From Lentzea fradiae (lineage in GTDB: Bacteria > Actinomycetota > Actinomycetes > Mycobacteriales > Pseudonocardiaceae): 64,000 bases of DNA. Every line of letters starts with the position of its first letter. The stretch's first letter is position 1. The notes under the pieces were generated by a model, which was not told where the DNA came from, ran no database searches, and saw nothing but the letters and a program-made list of their open reading frames with translations. Below are positions 17,538 through 26,472 of this stretch, piece after piece. Location of the stretch: contig NZ_FNCC01000001.1 in NCBI RefSeq assembly GCF_900100955.1, positions 124,001 to 188,000 of the forward strand, read 5' to 3'. Both the position numbers and the translations under genes were made by a program.

Positions 17538-17930
17538 CTACTCCGCGAACACCGGCGTGAGGTCGCCGTAGAGCCGCTGCTCGGTGAACGCGCCGGCGGC
17601 GTCGATCGTCGCGAAGACGCAGCCGGGGAGATCGAGTTGGCGGCCGTTCTTCAGGCTGTACTTGATGCGGATCTCGGCCATCACCTCTGTGCCGCCGTCA
17701 GCCGCGGGGCGTTCGAACCAGGTCACGACGGTGTGGAGGATCTCGTCGCAACGGTCGAGAACCGCTCGCAGCGATGCCTGCGCGGCTTCTCTGCCTAACA
17801 CGGGCTCGCTGTTGGCGAAGGTGAGCTTCACGTCGTCGGTCATCATCGCGACTGCTTCGCCGAGGCGGCCCGAGTCGATGAGCGCGTAATAGTTCTCGAC
17901 CACAGAACGCGGAGCGGTGGGTGAGGACAT
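17538..17930 (-). CDS. SnoaL/NTF2-like protein
   Basis: 130 residues with the cone-shaped NTF2/SnoaL fold pattern: VENYYALIDSGRLGEAVAMM at the N-terminus, then strands around a pocket. Members are small enzymes or binding proteins such as polyketide cyclases and isomerases. The substrate here is unknown. I chose the second ATG (17930) because AAGGAG lies seven bases upstream; the first ATG (17936) is too close to it. The gene contains a rare TTA leucine codon (17796-17798). Confidence 0.7.
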   Translation of the reverse strand: MSSPTAPRSVVENYYALIDSGRLGEAVAMMTDDVKLTFANSEPVLGREAAQASLRAVLDRCDEILHTVVTWFERPAADGGTEVMAEIRIKYSLKNGRQLDLPGCVFATIDAAGAFTEQRLYGDLTPVFAE

Positions 17931-18071
17931 GTGCATTCTCCTTTGATGTACAGCGCGTCTCCGTGAACCATTTTGATCGCGAACGGTCAGATGGCGGGGC
18001 CGCTTTCCTTCGCGGGCCCACGAGTCGTGCCGGGAGCCGAACGCGCCCGGCGAGCAGCGCGGTCAACGCAC

Positions 18072-18077
18072 TAGGCT
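18072..18077 (+). promoter_or_regulatory. -10 box TAGGCT for the M24 peptidase gene
   Basis: TAGGCT, seven bases, then ATG 18085 with no Shine-Dalgarno: a leaderless pattern. GGTCAAC lies ten bases further upstream. The remaining gap down to 17940 shows no other recognisable element. Confidence 0.45.
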
Positions 18078-18084
18078 TTCCGCC

Positions 18085-19206
18085 ATGGCAACGATCACCG
18101 GGCCCATCGACGTGTCCGCGCTGCGTGCGCGGCTTGACCGCGCCGCCCAGGCGGCCGGGCAGGCGGGCGTCGACGCCCTCCTCATCTCGCCCGGCTCGGA
18201 CCTGCGGTACCTGATCGGTGCCGGTGGCGACTCGTTCGAGCGCCTCACCTGCCTCGCGCTGCCCGTGGACGGCACGCCGCGGCTCGTCGTGCCGAAGCTG
18301 GAGCAGCCGGGCTACGCGGGCATCCCGACCGACGAGCTCGGCGTCGAGGTCGTCACGTGGGTCGACGGCGAGGACCCGTACGCGCTGGTCAAGGCCGCGT
18401 TGAAGGGCTCGCGCGTGGCCGTGGCGGACATGATGCCCGCCCTGCACACCCTCAAGCTGGGTGACGCGATCGGCGGGCCGCAGTCGCTGGCCGGGCCGAT
18501 CCTGCGCGAGCTGCGGATGCGCAAGGACGCCGCGGAGATCGCCGCGCTACGCAAGGCCGGTGCCGCGATCGACCGGGTGCACGCGCGCATGGGCGAGTTC
18601 CTGCGCGTCGGCCGCACCGAGCGCGAGGTGGCGCGCGACATCGCCGCCGCCATCGTCGAGGAAGGCCACACGGTCGCCGACTTCGTGATCGTCGGCTCCG
18701 GCCCGAACGGCGCGTCGCCGCACCACCGCGACTCCGACCGCGTGGTCGGGGCGGGCGAGGTCGTCGTCATCGACATCGGCGGCCCGGTCGCCGAGGGCTA
18801 CAACTCCGACTCCACCCGCACGTACGTGATGGGGGAGCCCGCCCACGACGACGTGTGGGACACCTATGCGGTCCTGCAGGCGGCGCAGCAGGCGGCCGTC
18901 GACGCGGTGAAGCCCGGCGTGACCTGTGAAGAGGTCGACGCGGCCGCCCGCACCGTGATCGCCGACGCGGGCTTCGGCGAGTTCTTCGTGCACCGCACCG
19001 GCCACGGCATCGGCCTGGACGTGCACGAGGAGCCCTACATCGTGAGCGGCAACGCGCTTCCGCTCGAACCCGGCATGTCCTTCAGCGTCGAACCCGGCAT
19101 CTACCTGCCCGGCCGCTGGGGCGCGCGCATCGAGGACATCGTCGTGGCCACCGCCGACGGCGTGGAGTCCTTCAACAACCGACCTCACGAGCTGGTGGTG
19201 CTTTGA
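18085..19206 (+). CDS. pepE: M24-family Xaa-Pro dipeptidase/aminopeptidase
   Basis: 373 residues. An N-terminal creatinase-like domain (1-150) precedes the pita-bread catalytic domain. All five expected metal ligands are visible: Asp230 (VIDIGG), Asp242 (SDSTRTY), His307 (GHGIG), Glu336 (VEPGIY) and Glu350 (RIEDIV). It should cleave X-Pro dipeptides or N-terminal residues before proline. It corresponds in position to mycobacterial pepE (Rv2089c). The next gene's TTG start overlaps its stop. Confidence 0.9.
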   Translation: MATITGPIDVSALRARLDRAAQAAGQAGVDALLISPGSDLRYLIGAGGDSFERLTCLALPVDGTPRLVVPKLEQPGYAGIPTDELGVEVVTWVDGEDPYALVKAALKGSRVAVADMMPALHTLKLGDAIGGPQSLAGPILRELRMRKDAAEIAALRKAGAAIDRVHARMGEFLRVGRTEREVARDIAAAIVEEGHTVADFVIVGSGPNGASPHHRDSDRVVGAGEVVVIDIGGPVAEGYNSDSTRTYVMGEPAHDDVWDTYAVLQAAQQAAVDAVKPGVTCEEVDAAARTVIADAGFGEFFVHRTGHGIGLDVHEEPYIVSGNALPLEPGMSFSVEPGIYLPGRWGARIEDIVVATADGVESFNNRPHELVVL

Positions 19207-19649
19207 CCCTCGAACAGATCGACAGAGCGATACTGAAGGAGCTCGCCTCGGACGGGCGGTGCAGCTTCACCGACCTGGCCGAGCGCGTGGGCCTGTCCGT
19301 CTCGGCGGTGCACCAGCGCGTGAAGCGGCTGGAGCAGCGCGGCATCGTGAAGGGCTACGCCGCGCGCCTGGACGGCGCCGAGATCGGCCTGCCGATGTCC
19401 GCGTTCATCTCGCTCTTCCCGATCAACCCCTCCGAGCCCGACGACTACCCGAAGCGGCTCGAACACCTGCAGGAGATCGAAGCCTGCTACTCGGTGGCGG
19501 GTGACGCCTCGTACGTCCTGCGCGTGCGGGTGGCGTCGCCGGTGGCGCTGGAGGAGCTGCTGCAGAAGATCCGCGAGTCGGCGAACGTGTCGACGCGGAC
19601 GACGGTCGTGCTGTCCACGCCCTACGAGGACCGCCCGCCCGCCGTGTGA
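19203..19649 (+). CDS. Lrp/AsnC-family transcriptional regulator
   Basis: 148 residues. The N-terminal helix-turn-helix (DRAILKELASDGRCSFTDLA, then LSVSAVHQRVKRLEQ) precedes an RAM ligand-binding domain containing ACYSVAGDASYVLRV. It starts at a TTG that overlaps the peptidase stop codon, so the two are coupled. Lrp proteins sense amino acids, which suggests the regulator responds to amino acids released by the peptidase; this is inference. It converges with the ABC transporter operon. Confidence 0.88.
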   Translation: MTLEQIDRAILKELASDGRCSFTDLAERVGLSVSAVHQRVKRLEQRGIVKGYAARLDGAEIGLPMSAFISLFPINPSEPDDYPKRLEHLQEIEACYSVAGDASYVLRVRVASPVALEELLQKIRESANVSTRTTVVLSTPYEDRPPAV

Positions 19650-19661
19650 GCGACGGGCGGG

Positions 19662-20258
19662 TCAGCTGACCTGCCCGTCCGCCAGCACCAGCACCCGGTC
19701 GGCCGCCTCGTGCACGGCGTCGTGGTGGGTCGCGATCAGCACGGCCGCGCCCTCGTCGGCCGCCCGGCGCAGCAGGCCGACGGCGGCCACGGCGCTGACG
19801 GCGTCGAGGTGCGCGGTCGGTTCGTCGGCGAGCAGGGCGGCCGGCCGGGCGATGACGGCCCTGGCCAGTGCCGCCCGCTGCTGCTGCCCGAACGAGACCT
19901 GCGCGGGGAACCGCGCCGCCAGGTGCCCGATGCCCAGCTCGGCGAGCAGCTCGGTGACCCCGGCGACCTCCCGCCCGGCGAGCCGCAGGGGCAGGGCGAC
20001 GTTCTCCTCCAGGGTCAGCTCGGACGCGAGCCCCAGCGACTGCGGCAGCACCGCGCACGCCGACCACGACGCGGGTCCCGGCAGCACCGAGCCCCGGTCG
20101 GGCAGGTCGAAGCCGCACAGCAACGACAGCAGCGCCGTCTTCCCCGACCCGGACGGCCCGCTCAGCGTCACGAGCTCCCCGGCGCGCACCGCCAGGTCGA
20201 CCCCTCGCAGCACCGAGACCCCGCCGAACGTCCGGTGCACCCCGCACGCCTCGATCAT
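19662..20258 (-). CDS. ABC transporter ATPase with altered signature motif
   Basis: 198 residues, shorter than the usual 220-250 of MacB/LolD-type ATPases. Walker A is GPSGSGKTA and Walker B is ALLADEPTA, with D-loop HLD and switch THHD. The signature reads SFGQQQR instead of SGGQQQR, so the first conserved glycine is phenylalanine. The ATG overlaps the previous ATPase stop (ATGA). It is the last gene of a three-gene unit with an FtsX-type permease. The substrate is unknown. Confidence 0.85.
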   Translation of the reverse strand: MIEACGVHRTFGGVSVLRGVDLAVRAGELVTLSGPSGSGKTALLSLLCGFDLPDRGSVLPGPASWSACAVLPQSLGLASELTLEENVALPLRLAGREVAGVTELLAELGIGHLAARFPAQVSFGQQQRAALARAVIARPAALLADEPTAHLDAVSAVAAVGLLRRAADEGAAVLIATHHDAVHEAADRVLVLADGQVS

Positions 20259-20854
20259 GACGCCACCAAGGGAACGCACACGTCCGCCAACTCCACCAGC
20301 CGCGGGTCGTGGGAGGCCACGACAGCGGGAACGGGCAACGACGACAACGTCTCCAGCACCAGGTCGGCCGACCGCACGTCCAGCTGCGAGGTCGGCTCGT
20401 CGGCCACCACGACCGACGCCCCGCGGGCCAGCGCGCACCCGAACGCGAGCCGCTGCTGCTGCCCGCCGGACAGGGCGCCGATCCGCCAGGTCGCGGAGCC
20501 GCCCAGCCCCAGGCTGTCCAGGATGGAGTGGTCGGAGGCACCCGCCGCCCGCAGGTTCTCCCCGACGGTCAGGTGCGCGATGAGGTTGTCGGCCGGGTTC
20601 TGGAACACCACCGCGATCTCCTTGCGCCGCAACGCCCGCAGGTCCGGCCAGGACAGCCCGGACGTGGCGACGTCGCGCACGAACACCTCGCCGGTGGACG
20701 GGCGTTCGACCAGCGACAGCACGCGCAGCAGGGTCGACTTGCCGGAGCCGGACGGTCCGGACAGCACGGTGAGACCGGGCGCGATCGACAGCGACACGTC
20801 CGCGACGGCGCGCACGGAACCGTAGGACACCCCTACGCCACTAGCGCGGATCAC
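20255..20854 (-). CDS. ABC transporter ATPase (canonical partner)
   Basis: 199 residues from a GTG overlapping the permease stop (GTGA at 20851-20854). It has intact motifs: Walker A GPSGSGKST, signature LSGGQQQR, Walker B VVVADEPTS, D-loop QLD and switch histidine ASHDP. It is a different protein from the next ATPase, so the transporter probably uses an ATPase heterodimer. It belongs to the lipoprotein/peptide-handling MacB/LolD group rather than to classical importers. Confidence 0.87.
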   Translation of the reverse strand: MIRASGVGVSYGSVRAVADVSLSIAPGLTVLSGPSGSGKSTLLRVLSLVERPSTGEVFVRDVATSGLSWPDLRALRRKEIAVVFQNPADNLIAHLTVGENLRAAGASDHSILDSLGLGGSATWRIGALSGGQQQRLAFGCALARGASVVVADEPTSQLDVRSADLVLETLSSLPVPAVVASHDPRLVELADVCVPLVAS

Positions 20855-23295
20855 CTGAGCAGCTCTCCCATCCGCGCGGTGCGGGCACCGCGCAACGCAA
20901 GCCACGCCGCCACCACGACGACGAGCAGGCCGCCGAGCACCATCGTGCCGACGAGCGGCGTCAGGTTCGGCAACGACGGCGCCGGGTTCAGCCACGGCGC
21001 GGGGTCCAGGCGGGGCACGGCCGCTCCGGCGCTCGCGAACGAGGCCAGCGCGCCCACCAGCAGCGCGACCGACGCGAGCGCGCCGATCTCCATCAGGTGG
21101 CTGGACCACAGCACGGCCGGGCGCATGCCCATCCTGGTCGACAGCGCCCCGGAGACGGCGTTCTGCCGGCGCCGCACCTCGATGGCGAGCAGCAGCGCCA
21201 CGGCGGCGACGACGGCCAGCACCACGCCGATCGCGGTCACGAAGCCGAACGTCCACTCCACGGTCAGGAACGGCAGGCCGTCGAGCACACGGGCGCGATC
21301 CGCGACGTTCGTGTAGTGGATACCGGCTTCCTGCAACGTCGAGGTGAGCGCCGACAGCGGCAGCGACGACCACAGGTGCCACGACCCGACGTGCTCGGGG
21401 GCGGTCACCGACTCGCGGGACAGCACGTAGCCGCGCGTGCCGAGCTTCGGGAACGTCGCCAGCGACGCCACCGGCTTCAGCAGCGGCAGGCCGGTGATCT
21501 GGATCTCCTGGTCCGCCGCGCGGCCGATGCGCAGCGCGGGGGCCACGTCACCGCTGCGGCGCAGGCCGGAGACCAGCGTCCGCACCTCGGCGGCGTCGTC
21601 CAGCACGGCCGCGTCGGTGAACGTGGCGGGGTCGACGACCAGCGCGCCGGTGCTCACGCCCACGAGCGTCGTGGTGCCCTGCAACGACGACGGCAGCTCG
21701 ACCTTGCCGAGCGCGATGTCCTGCGACACCTGCACGGTGCTGTTGGCGCCGACGAACACACCGGACTTCGAGTCGAGCGCCGACCGCTGCGCACCCGCCA
21801 CCGAGCTGCCGACGGCGATCGTGCCGACCGCCAGCACCCCGACCAGCACCACGCCGGTCACGGGTCCGACGGCCGCGGCGAGCCTGCGCAGCGCGAGCTG
21901 GGCGGCCGGGACCCGCCACCACTGCACGCGGTGCGACAACGCCAGCGCCCAGCGCAGCAGCCGTGTGGCGAGCAGTGCGGTCGCGAGGACCACGAGCAAC
22001 GGGAACGTCAGCGCCGCCACGTCGATGCGCGGCAGCTCGGTACCCTTGAGCGTGGTGCCCAGCCCGTTGCGGGACAGGCGGAACCACGCCAGCACCGCGA
22101 GCCCGGCGACGACCAGCTCCCACGGCACCACCGCGAGCCGCCACGACCGCGCCCGCCGCTGGAACGTCCGGTGCGTGCGCCACGCGGCGACGAACACCGT
22201 CACCGCCAACGACGCCAGCACCACCGCGAGCACGAAACCCAGCGCGCTCCAGAGCGTTCCCGGTGCCAGCGCGACACCCGGCGCGTACAGGGGCAGCAGC
22301 AGCCGCGCCGCCACCAGGCCGAGCAGACCGCCGACGACCAGCGGAAGCCCCAGCTCCAGCACCCCGCGGAAACCGAGTGCGAGCGGACCCGCGCCGCGCA
22401 CCCACAACAGCCGCAGCTCGGAGTGCCGCCGTTGCGCCCACTGCACGGTCACCGTGCCGACGCCCGCGAGGCCGACCAGCACGCTGATGAGCACCAGCGG
22501 CAGCAGCGCGGACGCGACGTTGCGTTCGGCGGCATGGGCCGCGGAGATGGCGCCGGACACCAGGTCCGTGCGCGTCAGCGGCAGGCCGAGCGACTCGACC
22601 AGCGCGTTGCCCTTGTCCCGCAGGGTTTCCGCGTCGGCGACCGTCGCCGGGGCGTCGGTGGGGAAGCGCAGCGAGACCGAGGCGCCCCCGGCGAACTCCG
22701 GCGGCAGCGCCGCGAGGTCGGACGGCTGTCCCACCCAGATCACCGAGGTGCTCTCGCCGTCGCCGCCCAGCGCGTTCGGCACGACGGTCTTGACCTCGGA
22801 GCACCACCAGTCCTCGACCGGGTGCGCCAGGTCGGCGTAGATCGCGCTCACGGTCAGCGGCGACCCGGTGAGCCGGTCGCCCACCTTCACGCGGGCCGCG
22901 GTGGCGATGGTCTGCGGCACCCACAACCCGGAGCCGCCGCCCTCCAGCACCGTCAAGTGCGCCCGCGCCTCCGGCCGGTAGCCGAACCGCCCGTAGGTGG
23001 CGAGACCGTTGAAGTCGGGCCGCCCGATCCGCGTGTACACGGCTCCGAGGTCACCGTGTGCCGCCATCGGGACGGCGTCGGCCAGCGGCAGGCCCTCGCC
23101 GTCGAGCGACGGGTGCACGGACTGCGAGCACATCCGGCTCTGCTGGTAGGCGAGCGCGGCACCGCCCGAGGAGGACGAGTGCATCACGGCTGCGGCCACG
23201 ACGAAGCCCAGCAGCAGCGTCGTCGCGATGCTCACCACCAGCGTGAGCGGACTCGACAACGCAGCCCTGGGCGCGGCTCTCCACGGCAACTGCAC
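20851..23295 (-). CDS. FtsX-like ABC permease
   Basis: 814 residues. A first membrane helix at about 16-38 is followed by a large extracytoplasmic domain (about 40-250), a cluster of membrane helices in the middle, a second external domain and three C-terminal helices with a VVAAVALLLAIEVRRRQNAV segment. This is a duplicated FtsX/MacB-type permease, usually involved in mechanotransmission or export of lipids, lipoproteins or antibiotics rather than nutrient uptake. The GTG start has a TAGCGT box six bases upstream. No solute-binding protein is encoded nearby. Confidence 0.85.
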   Translation of the reverse strand: MQLPWRAAPRAALSSPLTLVVSIATTLLLGFVVAAAVMHSSSSGGAALAYQQSRMCSQSVHPSLDGEGLPLADAVPMAAHGDLGAVYTRIGRPDFNGLATYGRFGYRPEARAHLTVLEGGGSGLWVPQTIATAARVKVGDRLTGSPLTVSAIYADLAHPVEDWWCSEVKTVVPNALGGDGESTSVIWVGQPSDLAALPPEFAGGASVSLRFPTDAPATVADAETLRDKGNALVESLGLPLTRTDLVSGAISAAHAAERNVASALLPLVLISVLVGLAGVGTVTVQWAQRRHSELRLLWVRGAGPLALGFRGVLELGLPLVVGGLLGLVAARLLLPLYAPGVALAPGTLWSALGFVLAVVLASLAVTVFVAAWRTHRTFQRRARSWRLAVVPWELVVAGLAVLAWFRLSRNGLGTTLKGTELPRIDVAALTFPLLVVLATALLATRLLRWALALSHRVQWWRVPAAQLALRRLAAAVGPVTGVVLVGVLAVGTIAVGSSVAGAQRSALDSKSGVFVGANSTVQVSQDIALGKVELPSSLQGTTTLVGVSTGALVVDPATFTDAAVLDDAAEVRTLVSGLRRSGDVAPALRIGRAADQEIQITGLPLLKPVASLATFPKLGTRGYVLSRESVTAPEHVGSWHLWSSLPLSALTSTLQEAGIHYTNVADRARVLDGLPFLTVEWTFGFVTAIGVVLAVVAAVALLLAIEVRRRQNAVSGALSTRMGMRPAVLWSSHLMEIGALASVALLVGALASFASAGAAVPRLDPAPWLNPAPSLPNLTPLVGTMVLGGLLVVVVAAWLALRGARTARMGELLR

Positions 23296-23301
23296 CTGCG
23301 C

Positions 23302-23307
23302 ACGCTA
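23302..23307 (-). promoter_or_regulatory. -10 box TAGCGT for the FtsX/ABC operon
   Basis: Minus-strand TAGCGT is followed by six bases and GTG 23295, with no Shine-Dalgarno. It is the probable leaderless promoter of the three-gene transporter operon. Confidence 0.45.
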
Positions 23308-23382
23308 ACCGGCGATCCGCCGTTTGGGGAGGCTTTCGGAGGTAACAGTACGCACGCCGCCGAACAGGAACCCGCGCCACAG

Positions 23383-23394
23383 CCCGGATCCGGG
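23383..23394 (-). terminator. CCCGGATCCGGG palindrome after the hydroxyproline operon
   Basis: A perfect 12-base palindrome nine bases past the stop of the epimerase gene (minus strand). The stem is short, so its terminator role is uncertain. Confidence 0.35.
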
Positions 23395-23402
23395 GCGCAC
23401 GG

Positions 23403-24395
23403 CTACAACACGAAGCCCTCGGGGAACGGGTCCGTCGGGTCCAGCAGGTACTGGCCCATCCCGGTGACCCACGCCCGTCCGGACACCGTCGGCACGACCG
23501 CCGTGCGGTCGCGCAGCGGCACCTCCTCCAGCAGCCGCCCGACGAACCGGGTGCCGATGAACGACTCGTTCACGAAGTCCGCGCCGATCTCCAGCTCGCC
23601 GCGGGCGTGCAGCTGCGCCATCCGCGCGGAGGTGCCGGTGCCGCAGGGGGAGCGGTCGAACCAGCCGGGGTGGATCGCCATCGCGTTGCGCGAGTGCGCG
23701 CCGTCCAGCCCGGGAGCGGTGAACTGGACGTGCTTGCAGCCGCTGATCGCCGGGTCGACCGGGTGCACCGGCCGGTCGGCCGCGTTGATCCGGTCCATGA
23801 TGGACAGTCCGGCGGCCAGGACGCGGTCCTTCTCCGCCCGGTCGAACGGGATGCCGAGCTGTTCCAGGGGCAGGATCGCGTAGAAGTTGCCGCCGTAGGC
23901 CATGTCGTAGCGCACCTCGCCCAGCCCCGGCACGTCGACGACGGCGTCCAGCCGGTGCGCGTACGACGGGACGTTGCGGATCGTCACGAGCTTGGTGCGC
24001 GTGTCGTAGTCGGCGAGGACCAGCCCGGCCGGGGTGTCGAGCCGCACGGTCGTGACGGGTTCGGTCACCTCGACCATGCCGGTCTCCACCAGCACGGTCG
24101 CGACGCCGATCGTGCCGTGGCCGCACATCGGCAGGCAGCCGGACACCTCGATGTAGAGCACGCCCCAGTCGGCGTCCGGACGGGTGGACGGCTGGAGAAT
24201 CGCGCCGCTCATCGCCGCGTGCCCGCGCGGTTCGTTCATCAGGAACCGGCGGATGTCGTCGTGGTGCTCGATGAAGTTCAGGCGCTTCTCCGCCATCGTG
24301 GCGCCGGGGATGACACCGACGCCGCCGGTGACGACCCGTGTCGGCATTCCCTCGGTGTGCGAGTCGACGGCGCTGTAGTAGCGGGCGAACCTCAT
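23403..24395 (-). CDS. 4-hydroxyproline 2-epimerase (proline racemase family)
   Basis: 330 residues. Both catalytic cysteines of the racemase family are present: Cys91 in PMCGHGTIG and Cys251 in SPCGTGTSA. This argues for a two-base epimerase rather than a dehydratase, in which one cysteine is replaced. It should interconvert trans-4-hydroxy-L-proline and cis-4-hydroxy-D-proline, the first step of hydroxyproline breakdown. The neighbours fit: a DapA-type deaminase and a three-subunit D-amino-acid-type dehydrogenase. Its ATG overlaps the deaminase stop (ATGA). A close alternative is 3-hydroxyproline or proline as substrate. Confidence 0.88.
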   Translation of the reverse strand: MRFARYYSAVDSHTEGMPTRVVTGGVGVIPGATMAEKRLNFIEHHDDIRRFLMNEPRGHAAMSGAILQPSTRPDADWGVLYIEVSGCLPMCGHGTIGVATVLVETGMVEVTEPVTTVRLDTPAGLVLADYDTRTKLVTIRNVPSYAHRLDAVVDVPGLGEVRYDMAYGGNFYAILPLEQLGIPFDRAEKDRVLAAGLSIMDRINAADRPVHPVDPAISGCKHVQFTAPGLDGAHSRNAMAIHPGWFDRSPCGTGTSARMAQLHARGELEIGADFVNESFIGTRFVGRLLEEVPLRDRTAVVPTVSGRAWVTGMGQYLLDPTDPFPEGFVL

Positions 24396-25285
24396 GACGT
24401 GGCCAGCTTCATGTCCGCGGTGACCTGGTCGGCCTGCTCCTGCGACAACGGGCCGCGAGGCGGGCGGCACGGACCGCCGTAGCGGCCGACGAGGTCCATC
24501 GAGAGCTTGATGGCCTGCACGAACTCGGTGCGCGAGTCCCAGCGGAACGCCGGCACGAGCTTCTCGTACATCGCGCGGGCCTCGGTGACCTCGCCGGCGA
24601 GCGCGAGGTCGAACAGCTCGGTGCACTCGGCGGGGAAGACGTTGGGGTAGCCCGCGAACCAGCCGGTGGCGCCCATCAGCAGGCTCTCCAGCACCACGTC
24701 GTCCGCGCCCGCCACGACGGTGAGGTGCGGGGCGGCCGCGCGGATCTCCAGGACCCGCCGCACGTCGCCGGAGAACTCCTTCACCGCCACCACGTTCTCG
24801 ATCTGGCCGATCTCGGCGAGCAGGTCCGGCGTCAGGTCGACCTTGGTGTCGATCGGGTTGTTGTAGACCATGACCGGCAGCCCGGCCTTCGCGACCTCCC
24901 GGAAGTGGTGCACCACCTCGCCGCGGTTCGCCCGGTACATCGTGGGCGGCAGGCACAGCACGCCGTCCGCGCCGTCCTCGGCCGCCAGCTCCGCCCAGTG
25001 CCGGGCCTGGTGCGCGCCGGCGCCGTGCACGCCGATCACCGCGATGCCCTTGCCCTTCACGGCGGCGATGGCGGTCTTGGCCACCTCACGGCGTTCCGCG
25101 TCGGTCAGCGACGAGTACTCGCCCAGCGACCCGTTCGGGCCCACGCCGCGGCAGCCGCTCTCGACCACCCACCGGCAGTGCTCGGCGAGCTTGTCCAGGT
25201 CGGGGCGCAACCCCGCCGGAGCCTGGGGGTCCTCGGCGTAGGGGAGCGCGGTGGCGACGATGACGCCGTCGAGGCGTTCGGTCAT
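24392..25285 (-). CDS. DapA-family lyase, probable pyrroline-4-hydroxy-2-carboxylate deaminase
   Basis: 297 residues with a DHDPS-type TIM barrel. The Schiff-base lysine is Lys169 (VVAVKEFSGD) and the tyrosine is Tyr141 (MVYNNP). The motif GVGPNGSLGEYSSL replaces the GTTGE of true DapA, so lysine biosynthesis is unlikely. In hydroxyproline pathways a DapA-type enzyme converts pyrroline-4-hydroxy-2-carboxylate to 2-oxoglutarate semialdehyde and ammonia. GGAG lies just upstream and the start overlaps the preceding oxidoreductase stop. Confidence 0.82.
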   Translation of the reverse strand: MTERLDGVIVATALPYAEDPQAPAGLRPDLDKLAEHCRWVVESGCRGVGPNGSLGEYSSLTDAERREVAKTAIAAVKGKGIAVIGVHGAGAHQARHWAELAAEDGADGVLCLPPTMYRANRGEVVHHFREVAKAGLPVMVYNNPIDTKVDLTPDLLAEIGQIENVVAVKEFSGDVRRVLEIRAAAPHLTVVAGADDVVLESLLMGATGWFAGYPNVFPAECTELFDLALAGEVTEARAMYEKLVPAFRWDSRTEFVQAIKLSMDLVGRYGGPCRPPRGPLSQEQADQVTADMKLATS

Positions 25286-26472
25286 GACGTTTCCTCCGTG
25301 AGGTCGGCGAGTTCGCCAAGGGGGATCGGCACCGCGACCACGCGGCGCTGGCCGTCGAACGGGACACCGGTCAGCTCGGCGGCGTTGCGGGCGCAGATCC
25401 GCCCCTGGCACCGCCCCATCGCGACCCGGCTGGTGAGCTTGAGCTCGCGCATCGTGGTGGCGTCGCCGAGGTCCGCGAGCTGGACCTGCTCGCAGCGGCA
25501 CACTGTCGTCTCCCGGGTGAGCCACGTCCGCCAGCCCGGCCGCACGGCGTGCACCCGGCCGAGCGCCTCGGCGAACAACCGGCCCCTCCGCACCGCTTCC
25601 AGGGCGGCGCGCGGCGGTTCCCGTCCGGCCGCCGCGGCTCCGGCGACGACACCCTCCGCCTCGGCGAGGTCCGCGCCACCGATGCCCGTCACCTCACCGG
25701 CCGCGTAGACGCCGGGGACCGAGGTCCGCTGGCGCGCGTCGACGTTCAGGAAGTCGTGGGTGCGCTCGGCTTCGGGGACCAGGTCGGTGCGCGGCAGGAA
25801 GCCGTGGCCTGTGCAGACCAGGTCGGCGTGCTCGGTGCGGTGGCCGACCGGGCGCCACTGGTCGTCGAGCTTCGCGACGGTGACGCGGTCGCCGTGCTTG
25901 GCGATGACGGCCGTACGGGTTCGCAGGTGCCGCACCACCTTGCGGTAGCGCGCCAGCTCCGTGATCTTGTGCCGGTTGGCGGCGACCGCCTTGCCCTCGC
26001 GGAGCCATCCCGCCGGGGAGTTCGCCTCGTAGACGCCGACGAGCGTGGCACCGAGGTCTTGCAGCGCCGCGGCGACGGGCAGCAGGAACGGACCGGTGCC
26101 GCTGACGATCACGCGTCGGCCGAGGACGACACCCTGCTTCGCGAGCGTCTGGGCGGCACCGGCCGTGATCACGCCGGGGCCGTCCCAGCCGGGAAAGGGG
26201 AGCGGCCGGTCGTACGCGCCCGTCGCGATGACCAACGCGTCGAACGGCAGTTGCCGCGGCCCGCGCAGGTGCAGCGTCCGGTCCTCGACGAGCCACGCCT
26301 CGGTGTTCTTCAGGTGCGTCACGCCGGGGTGGCGCAACCGCGCCCGTCCACGCAGGTACTGGCCGCCGGCCTCGGGTTCCGAGTCGACCACCGTGACCTC
26401 GGCGCCCGCGTCGGCCGCTGTCCGCGCCGCCGCCATGCCCGCCGGTCCGGCTCCCACCACCACGACTCTCAT
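25282..26472 (-). CDS. FAD/[2Fe-2S] oxidoreductase, hydroxyproline dehydrogenase large subunit
   Basis: 396 residues. An N-terminal Rossmann motif VVVGAGPAGMAAA binds FAD, and a second nucleotide-binding region follows (VIVSGTGPFLLPVAAAL). Four cysteines near the C-terminus (Cys325, 327, 355, 360; CxC then Cx4C) form a BFD-like [2Fe-2S] site. With the small ferredoxin-like protein and the DadA-like protein encoded just upstream it matches the three-part dehydrogenases LhpBEF or octopine oxidase OoxABC. It probably passes electrons from D-hydroxyproline to an acceptor. Confidence 0.83.
   Translation of the reverse strand: MRVVVVGAGPAGMAAARTAADAGAEVTVVDSEPEAGGQYLRGRARLRHPGVTHLKNTEAWLVEDRTLHLRGPRQLPFDALVIATGAYDRPLPFPGWDGPGVITAGAAQTLAKQGVVLGRRVIVSGTGPFLLPVAAALQDLGATLVGVYEANSPAGWLREGKAVAANRHKITELARYRKVVRHLRTRTAVIAKHGDRVTVAKLDDQWRPVGHRTEHADLVCTGHGFLPRTDLVPEAERTHDFLNVDARQRTSVPGVYAAGEVTGIGGADLAEAEGVVAGAAAAGREPPRAALEAVRRGRLFAEALGRVHAVRPGWRTWLTRETTVCRCEQVQLADLGDATTMRELKLTSRVAMGRCQGRICARNAAELTGVPFDGQRRVVAVPIPLGELADLTEETS

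Noticed and set aside
21097-23883. A 928-codon plus-strand frame opposite the FtsX permease
   Set aside because: Low-complexity Arg/Gln/His sequence. The minus strand encodes a clear permease with membrane helices.
24392-25285. DapA-type gene as dihydrodipicolinate synthase for lysine biosynthesis
   Set aside because: The substrate motif differs from DapA and the operon context is hydroxyproline degradation.
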